NCBI GenBank assembly: GCA_910592205.1
Contig: CAJVPJ010000934.1
Location: 1 to 14,455 of the forward strand
Direction of reading: 5' to 3'
Origin: Paraglomus occultum
Lineage: Eukaryota > Glomeromycota > Glomeromycetes > Paraglomerales > Paraglomeraceae
Length of the DNA: 14,455 nucleotides
In this document: piece after piece, positions 8,093 through 14,455 of the stretch
Layout of the letters: each line of letters begins with the position of its first letter
How positions within the stretch are numbered: position 1 is the first letter of the stretch
Translations under genes and position numbers: made by a program
Notes under the pieces: generated by a model
Seen by the model: only the letters and a program-made list of their open reading frames with translations
Databases searched by the model: none
Told to the model about the DNA's origin: nothing

Positions 8093-8440
8093 TTTTTCGC
8101 GGCAGTTAGATGTGTTTACAGTTTGGAAACCTTTTAGCGGTATCGTTCTTGTAATGAACACTCCATCAAACGTTCGAATTAAAGAGAGAAGACGCTCAAA
8201 CTTTTCAATCTTAATTTGTACATCCTAAATATAACAATGCTTTAGTCTTTCACGCGATAATAATTCCGTATTAGTAGTAAAGAGGGGTCTTTGCTATAAA
8301 GCAGACCATGGTAAAGGATTATAACAAGCGATCGCGTTTCAGGTGTCGAGTCCAGGCGGACTGAGAATAATGTGATTGTTAATGTTCACGTGAGATGTAA
8401 CACAAATAAAACGTCTTACTCTCTCCCTAGTTGGCAGACG
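8093..8440. other. Upstream region of the pseudokinase gene
   Basis: Intergenic DNA with a TATAAA at 8295-8300 and a TTTCAG acceptor-like site at 8337-8342. The kinase frame is open without an ATG from 8315, and codons just upstream of ATG 8441 (SLPSWQTM) could align with the Trp-Thr-Ser linker found before LDxxI in related proteins. A missing 5' exon is therefore possible. Confidence 0.35.
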
Positions 8441-10783
8441 ATGTCGTTATCAGCGATTGACAACTTGATTCAATCGTCCTTAGAGAGTGAAGATGAATGC
8501 TTAAGACTTGAATGGATTTCCTGTGAAGGAATAACCAACAGGCAACCAACTCACATTGACAACGTCTACTACGCTGTTCGCAATAATCGCCGCCTGGTGA
8601 TACTGCTACGTCTAGGAAACAGCAAAGAATGTACCCCGACACTTGTGAATGAATTTGCTAGAATATACTCACTTCCAACGCACAAGTGCAATAACCGCGA
8701 TAACCAGTTCGGAAGATACAAAAGATGGCTTAAAAACCGCAATTACTTGATAAAAGGGTTTACCAACTACGGTAACGATTGTTACATGGTTGCTCATAGA
8801 CGCTTTTACGATTTTTATTCTCGATATGGATTTTGTTCCACTTGCGGACTGCTCCGATGTAGTCCTGTGTGGTGTACTTGTGGATGTAAACAATTATCCA
8901 ACGGATGGACTAGCAATAATAAGAAACTCGATGAGCTTATTAAGAAATCTCAATTACAAACAAACTCGGCAAATCAAGCTTATTTGGAATGGATTCCATC
9001 TGATTGTATTGATGAGAGGGGAAAATATGCATATTTGTATGGTCTACCTACTGATGAATACGTTGAATTGATTCCGCTTGAGATAACGGAAGAGACAAAT
9101 GATTTATATTATACCGAGGTAAACTATTTGTTTATGCACTATGTTTATTGAATAATAATAATTTAAACAATTATTGACATATTTTTCCACTAGTTATGTT
9201 ATGAGCATCCAGATATGCTTACCATGAATGCTTGGGTTACCATCGGATTTACATATGATGTGGGCGAACAAAAGTATTATATAATAAAAGATGAATATCG
9301 ACACAAATTATGTCTGGCGTGCACACACCGATTAGAACCTATGATAAATGCATTCTGCTTCGAATGTAAAGCACCAGCACCTCTTGATTGGACTACGGGA
9401 AACAAGTCATTAGATTCGTTTATTATGGAGTCATGGAGTAATGCGATCGATATAAGTGATGCGTATATACAATGGATCGAACATTCTCTATTAACCAACA
9501 TACAAGAGATTACATCGTTACACCACGGATGCACGCATATAGCAGAACTAGAACATTTAGATTCGACAACAGATGAATTGATACGTGTATCGCTAAAACG
9601 GATAGTTGATGAACAAAACGATCAGTTATTCAATTTTCATCAGGTAATCAAATAATATTGTCGACGTGTGTATCGCACGTTTAAATTGGCCAGTGCAGCG
9701 TTGTAACGACTGTATTTATTTGCTCAAATAGTTATCAAAGGAATATCCAGAGATATTAACACCAGATAATATTTGGATAATTGGGATCACTCAGGAGCCA
9801 TCTACCCGAGAATATTTTTTAGTTTTCTACCACGACATATATGTATTATTGGACAAAATCATAAACAGTCGCGACACTGTAAGATATATGCAGTATAGCG
9901 ACTTTCACAAGTTCAAAGAGATTGGATCTAGTAGTTATAGAACGGTTTATACTGCCAGATATAAAAATTATTTAGAAGACGATGTGGAGGAAATCGTTGT
10001 GCTCAAACGATTTAAGAGTTTTGATGAAACACTGAAATTATTTATTTCTGAGGTAAGCAACTAATGGGTAGTATTAGTATTAATTATAGTGGTGCTTATT
10101 TTGACTGTATGTATTTTATTTAACAGTTTGGAAATCATGTCAAGTGTTCAGGTTATCATGGTTTTCTTCAAATTTATGGATACACACAAAATCCGGTAAC
10201 AAAAGAGTACATGATTGCTATGCAATATGCCAACAATGGTAGTCTTTTGTCATATTTGGGTCAAAACATTAACAGATTGACATGGTCGGATAAACTAGAG
10301 TGTTTGGCGCGTATTGCATGGCAACTGAGAACTATTCATATAATGGGATTACTGCACTGTAATCTACACGGTGGAAACATAAATATGCATGCCAATACGC
10401 GTGGGACAACACCAGTCTTATGTGATCTTGGCCTCTCACGATCGGTGAATTCGTGTCGACAAGATTCAAATACACGAGGCGTTTTACCCTTTGTTGCACC
10501 GGAAGTCTTTTATACTCGCAAATTTACTCAGAAATCAGATGTGTACTCTTTTGGTATCGTTATGTATTTGATTGCTACTGGTGAACAACCTTTTAAAGAT
10601 AGGCAGTTCGATGGAGATTTGATTTGCGAGATTTTGGGCGGACTACGACCATCGATGCCTGATTCCACACCAGAGGGATACAAGAAACTTGCCGAGCGGT
10701 GTTGTGATGCTGATCCTGATAAGCGTCCAGATAGTGGAGATACACTTCTAAGTGGTATTTACGAGCTTATTAACTCGAGATAA
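8441..10783 (+). CDS. Multi-N-lobe pseudokinase of the glomeromycotan kinase family
   Basis: Exons 8441-9118, 9194-9643, 9732-10052 and 10127-10783, all phase 0, give 701 residues. Residues 435-700 form one full protein kinase domain: degenerate glycine loop IGSSSYRTV (440-448), VVLKRF with Lys468, hinge YMIAMQYANNGSL, HCNLHGGN (560-567), CDLG (582-585), APE (607-609), SDVYSFG and a C-lobe ending PDKRPDSGD. The HRD Asp is Asn562, so catalysis is probably lost or weak, although Lys468, Asn567 and Asp583 remain. Upstream are decayed N-lobe-like copies. Residues 24-120 hold LEWIS, VYYAV, LVILLRLGNSKE (Lys replaced by Leu) and GFTNYGNDCYMV. Two zinc-ribbon plus linker segments follow (CSTCG...WCTCGC...GWTSNNKKLDELI at 132-167; CLAC...CFEC...DWTTGNKSLDSFI at 266-303), each then EWI/QWI and a GFT/GIT hinge. 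Probable role is signalling or scaffolding. ATG 8441 is the first in frame; GTG 8372 was not used. A 5' exon may be missing. Confidence 0.83.
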
Positions 10784-11969
10784 ATAACACGTGAAATGAT
10801 GATGACAACACGGGAACACTGTTTATCATAAACGATGTAAAACCGTTATCACATTTCGATAAGGAGAGTAAATATTTTAATACGCTCTTACCTACTGGAG
10901 TCTCTTGGTCAAGCTGACCGAATTGTCAGCTGAGGCGCGTTCTTTAATGACATATCCACCAAATTCGGATGATATCGTCGCCACAGACTATCCATGCCAT
11001 AAAACAATATCGTCGAGTCAGCAGTAATGGGACAGCGGATGGCCATTGACTAATTACGAAAATTGATTTTCTACCCGCTGGATTAAATTGTTAGTCTATC
11101 GGTTGCAAGTAATGTAACGTAATTACCACTCAGTTAACTGCGAGACGTACGAATTAATGATTTCAAATATAATGGATAATATTCGGGGATAGATTATGAA
11201 AAAGTATAATTTCAGAATAAATGGATGTTAGTTTGTTGAACTAATGAAGGAATCGAACGTCTTAATATGTGAAACCCTGCGAACACCGATGCTAAGTCAA
11301 TTCTACGCTGCTTCATATATGGGACTGTCTAATTCATCTAATTTTAGCATCGTTTGATAATCTATCGCTTATTAGTCTAACTATTGTGCTGTTCCACTTA
11401 CAGAATTTAAATTACTGTAACATCACAATATCTCGTTTGATAAAGAAATTGCCGAAATATTCCAGAAGATGGTTTGTAGCTGTATAAGGACAAAACAGTC
11501 TCTGGACAGTTTTGACAGATTACCAAAGTGCTTAACGCTATGGGGCCTTTGTCATCAAATATCCTTAATTGCCGCGTATTTGGCGAGCCTGAATCGTAGA
11601 TAATTTTTTATTTAAACAGGTGTCGCGTTACCATTATCTAACCAAGAGGGACTGATAACTGGTTATGGCAGGGCAATTGTGCGAAGGTTCTTATCACAGC
11701 CAAGATTAATAGTATTAACGAGTCAAGAGTTGACAATGCACGCGCTGTATAATTTGTTCTTCATGTTTATTTCTGATGTCCAATAATAATAATAATACGT
11801 AATAATAGCAACAGGTTCTTTGGTTTTATTTATTTGGTATTACTAATCTGACGTTTTGTTGTGATAATCATTTCCATTACCGGAAAATTTTTTGAAATTT
11901 AACGTCACATCATGTGAGAAACCGTTTTCGTTTTTTTGGCGAACATTTACCCGAGAGTATGTTGTAGAC
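10784..11969. other. Intergenic region between the pseudokinase and phosphatase genes
   Basis: No frame, splice pattern or transposon end is supported on either strand. A GGTCAAGCTGACC hairpin-like word lies at about 10907-10919. A GTTCGATTCC word on the minus strand near 11251-11260 resembles a tRNA B box but cannot fold into a T arm. The 3' end of the kinase transcript and the promoter of the phosphatase gene must lie here, with no clear AATAAA or TATA box to mark them. Confidence 0.5.
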
Positions 11970-13404
11970 ATGTTACGACCTGCAAAACCTGACCTACACT
12001 TTTTAATAATACTATTAACACTCGTATGTCTGTGTATTTGTGACATCAGTGATTGGCAAACAACGTCCACGGTGCATGAGGAGATCTACACAGATGAAGA
12101 CTTGGACTTTCTAATAATCGGAGATTGGGGCATGAACGGACAAGATCCTACTACTCACAAGTTTTTACAGCAATCAGTCGCCGAGGCCATGGAGGTTTGT
12201 GCTGATGAACACGATAGCAAGTTTATTGTAAATGTCGGAGGTTAGTTGAGAAACTCACAAGTATACATCAAGTAGTTTATGTTTTTCGGTGAAGGAAAAA
12301 AGAGGGACAATTATTCACTTTCTAAGACTAATTTGTTTGAAACTACAGATAACTTTTATAAAGGAGGAAAATATGACTATCAAGGCGTGCAAACGGTTGA
12401 TGATGAAAAGTGGAATACTATATGGTTAGATGTCTACAATGGTAAAAAGCTATCGTCCATAAATTGGTACACTGTCGCTGGAAATCATGACTGGTAAAGA
12501 CTGTTAATTCTATGTTTGCTGAACTTTCTTATAAGAACGATAGTCGTTTTTTTTTTGTCATAATCTTTTAAAAACCCCCCATTGCGACTAGAATAACGAT
12601 TCAATCCGTACATCTACTTTATTCCCTACACAGGTACAACAACGTGTCCGCCCAAATCGATTACAGTCTCCACAAAAACAGCAGATTTTATTTACCGGCG
12701 TTATTCTACGTGCGAAGGACGACCTTCGGACCAAAGAACACAACGGTTGCTTGGATCCATATTGATACCAATATATTTTTCTACGATGAGGCATTACAAA
12801 AGGCAAAAGGAATGTTTGACAACTTTAAAATAATGGGCTGGGATAAAGATGGAGCAGTCGAAGAGAAGCTAAAATGGATCGAGGATAGACTGGTTGAGAA
12901 TCAAGATGCAAAGTGGATATTCGTCATAGGTAACATTCATGTCGACCATTGCATATATCCAGGAACTTGATGTACCAGTTTACGTTCGCCAATAGCAAAA
13001 CTTAAATTCATACTTTTTTATTTTAATCTAAAGGTCATCACCCATTGATCGGTGAATGTGCTCAGCGTTATAAAATGAAAGAACTAATTCCTATTCTGGA
13101 TCGATACCGAGTAACAGCTTACTTTGCTGGACACAACCACGTGCTAGAATTCTTAGCACCAACAAGGAGGTCTCGTTTCGCACAATTTATTTCTGGTGCA
13201 GGTAGTAGAACCAGCAAAGCCTGCGAAAGTGGCGATTGGGTGAGTGCTGAGGGAGCAGTCGGTTTCCTACATGTGAGAATAAGCGACAAGAGTGGAAAAA
13301 TGATTTTTGAGTTTGTGGATGCCACGGATTCAGATATTGAGGGTGGGACGCAGGTATTTAATGGATCGCTGACAAACCGGCCGTATTGGTATCCGAAGTG
13401 GTGA
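11970..13404 (+). CDS. Secreted purple acid phosphatase (metallophosphoesterase, type 5/TRAP-like)
   Basis: This enzyme hydrolyses phosphate monoesters with a two-metal centre, usually outside the cell or in the secretory pathway. Exons 11970-12240, 12349-12493, 12634-12929 and 13034-13404 give 360 residues with consistent phases. Residues 1-25 look like a signal peptide (DLHFLIILLTLVCLCIC). The seven metal ligands are all present: Asp52 (GDWG), Asp91 and Tyr94 (GDNFY, spanning the first intron), Asn136 (GNHDW, at the second intron), His239 (GHHP, at the third), His271 and His273 (GHNH). Introns are 104-140 nt, and the first has a GACTAAT branch site. The length fits small mammalian-type (TRAP) enzymes, not large plant PAPs. 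ATG 11970 is the first in the frame; the upstream extension begins only at TTG. Two Asn-x-Thr/Ser sites (NTT 174-176, NGS 347-349) could be glycosylated. The gene appears intact. A role in phosphate release is inferred from the family. Confidence 0.94.
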
Positions 13405-13464
13405 GAAAAAGATGGCAGAGATGATTAATTTATCAAAACTCGATAGACTTTATATTTAGAAAAC

Positions 13465-13470
13465 AATAAA
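13465..13470 (+). terminator. Poly(A) signal of the phosphatase gene (AATAAA)
   Basis: AATAAA followed by an A-rich run lies 60 bp after the phosphatase stop codon, the expected place for a cleavage and polyadenylation signal. Confidence 0.55.
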
Positions 13471-13479
13471 AAAATTAAT

Positions 13480-14060
13480 GATATTATTTTAATGCATAGA
13501 ATACACAGTATTCAGAAGCTTAATAAACGACAAATAAGAACACTGTTACTTAACCATGTCGCATAATTTGAGCCATTATTGTATATGGATGCATTAGGTC
13601 GAATACAATTATTGACATTAGAATGCGTAATTTAAAAGACATATGCGCATTTGGAAACACGAGGACGCAAAATCAGGCTTAAAAAAAAACAAGATAAATT
13701 TTCTGCAAAGGAAATACTCAAACATTAATGAATATAACATGTTACTTTGGTGCAATTTAAAATTATCGTTCAATTTCCAATAATGCTGCCAGTGTCTCGT
13801 AATTTTCCATATCATTGCATCTTCATCGTTTATTCCAACGTCTTAGCAGATTTATTCTTTTAAGTAAAAGCCTCGCATTGTGTTAATCGTAGCTATGTTG
13901 TAAATAAGCTTATAGGTCATGTTATGTAATGTTAGTGACAAGCTAGGAACGCAAACTTTTTATAGAATTACCGGGATATAATAATAAAAAATAGTGGATA
14001 TTGATCGAGAAAAAAAGGTTTGCTGAATTACATAACGAATTACACAAGACGTGAGAACTT
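13480..14060. other. AT-rich stretch after the phosphatase gene
   Basis: No gene, repeat array or RNA gene is recognised. Scattered short frames on both strands are Ile/Leu/Phe/Lys-rich and lack any motif. Confidence 0.45.
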
Positions 14061-14066
14061 GTCAAT

Positions 14067-14240
14067 ATGGAATTGCAACATTTGGCAGCCAGACAAATAT
14101 TATTTTGCACATTCGTACATGGTAAAATTTTATTTGCACTGTTGGATGTTGTCAAATTTGCATCGTTACGCGTCAGGGCTATGCCGAAATATCATGAAAA
14201 GAGTGGCGATAAATCTTCGATATATGATGGGCCGCAATAA
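14067..14240 (+). CDS. Unassigned short ORF (57 residues), possible exon
   Basis: ATG 14067 opens a frame (MELQHLAARQILFCTFVHGK) ending at TAA 14238. In the same frame upstream, across one TGA, the sequence reads RFAELHNELHKT, so the stretch may be a broken or spliced coding segment with a helical N-terminal part. The C-terminal part is basic (FASLRVRAMPKYHEK). No family is recognised, and chance cannot be excluded. Confidence 0.25.
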   Translation: MELQHLAARQILFCTFVHGKILFALLDVVKFASLRVRAMPKYHEKSGDKSSIYDGPQ

Positions 14241-14378
14241 GTAGTAAAATGAACTACTGCTTTTATCCCATTCTAGTCAGGAAGCGACTATCGCGTTTAA
14301 AGTACCATTGTCCAATGTTCAAATGGGCAATCACGGTGAAAAGTTGAATTTCATAAATTTGAATAATAATAATCTACT

Positions 14379-14380
<2 letters not shown>

Positions 14381-14455
<75 letters not shown>
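14381..14455. repeat. (ACT)25 microsatellite running to the window edge
   Basis: Twenty-five perfect ACT units continue to the last base, so the true length is unknown. Perfect arrays of this length are usually polymorphic and are common points where assemblies break. Confidence 0.95.

Noticed and set aside
8308-8342. ATG at 8308 joined by a 32-nt intron to 8343 as the kinase start
   Set aside because: The joined frame meets a stop (TGA at about 8373) and does not match the kinase frame.
8372-8440. Start of the kinase at GTG 8372
   Set aside because: GTG is not a normal nuclear eukaryotic start. The first in-frame ATG is 8441.
10795-10935. C/D box snoRNA (ATGATGA and CTGA words)
   Set aside because: The boxes are about 115 nt apart, there is no terminal stem, and internal C'/D' boxes are lacking. 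The same holds for the C-box-like words near 4987 and 5216.
11240-11320. tRNA-like B box (GTTCGATTCC) on the minus strand
   Set aside because: The five bases on each side do not pair into a T stem, and no D or anticodon arm can be found at the right distance.
11892-11969. N-terminal extension of the phosphatase from TTG 11892
   Set aside because: There is no ATG in the extension, and starting at 11970 places a hydrophobic signal peptide at the N-terminus.
1-14455. CRISPR arrays, telomere repeats, bacterial operons or viral genes
   Set aside because: No spaced direct-repeat array, no TTAGGG run and no viral gene were seen. The introns and gene families are eukaryotic.

Overview
The window looks like nuclear DNA of an early-diverging fungus, most likely an arbuscular mycorrhizal fungus of the Rhizophagus/Glomeromycotina type. 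This is inferred from AT-rich intergenic DNA, genes split by short introns (about 70-140 nt) with GTATGT/GTAAGT-like donors and ACTAAT-like branch sites, and a kinase-like gene whose zinc-ribbon plus WTSGN-x-LDxxI linker is the style of the expanded kinase families of these fungi. No species can be named from sequence alone.

Layout. 1-1590 holds a possible coding-sequence tail at the left edge, AT-rich DNA with a decayed pogo/Tigger-like end, and a small orphan coding stretch (1343-1585). 1596-2921 is a Tc1/mariner DNA transposon with 20-bp terminal inverted repeats and a frameshifted transposase. 3253-4724 (+) is an intact-looking four-exon gene for BDP1, the SANT-domain subunit of RNA polymerase III initiation factor TFIIIB. 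About 4910-5880 has no recognised gene but contains a triple 22-bp repeat. 5880-7099 (-) is a decayed calpain-like cysteine protease: several introns keep good splice sites, but frame breaks are present and the catalytic Cys codon reads Arg. 7408-7860 (-) is a second, inverted, internally deleted and frameshifted copy of the 5' part of BDP1, including its upstream DNA. A small MITE-like element with pogo-like ends follows at about 7978-8092.

8441-10783 (+) encodes a 701-residue protein in four exons. Its C-terminal half is a protein kinase domain with the HRD aspartate replaced by Asn (HCN). Its N-terminal half seems to be up to three decayed copies of a kinase N-lobe joined by zinc-ribbon/LDxxI linkers. 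10784-11969 is intergenic. 11970-13404 (+) is a four-exon, 360-residue secreted purple acid phosphatase with all seven metal ligands. The right end is AT-rich with one short unassigned ORF and stops inside an (ACT)25 microsatellite.

The three intact genes (Pol III transcription, signalling pseudokinase, phosphate release) have no evident functional link. The window is best read as three ordinary genes set among transposon and duplication debris. The most unusual items are the repeated-N-lobe pseudokinase and the inverted BDP1 copy.
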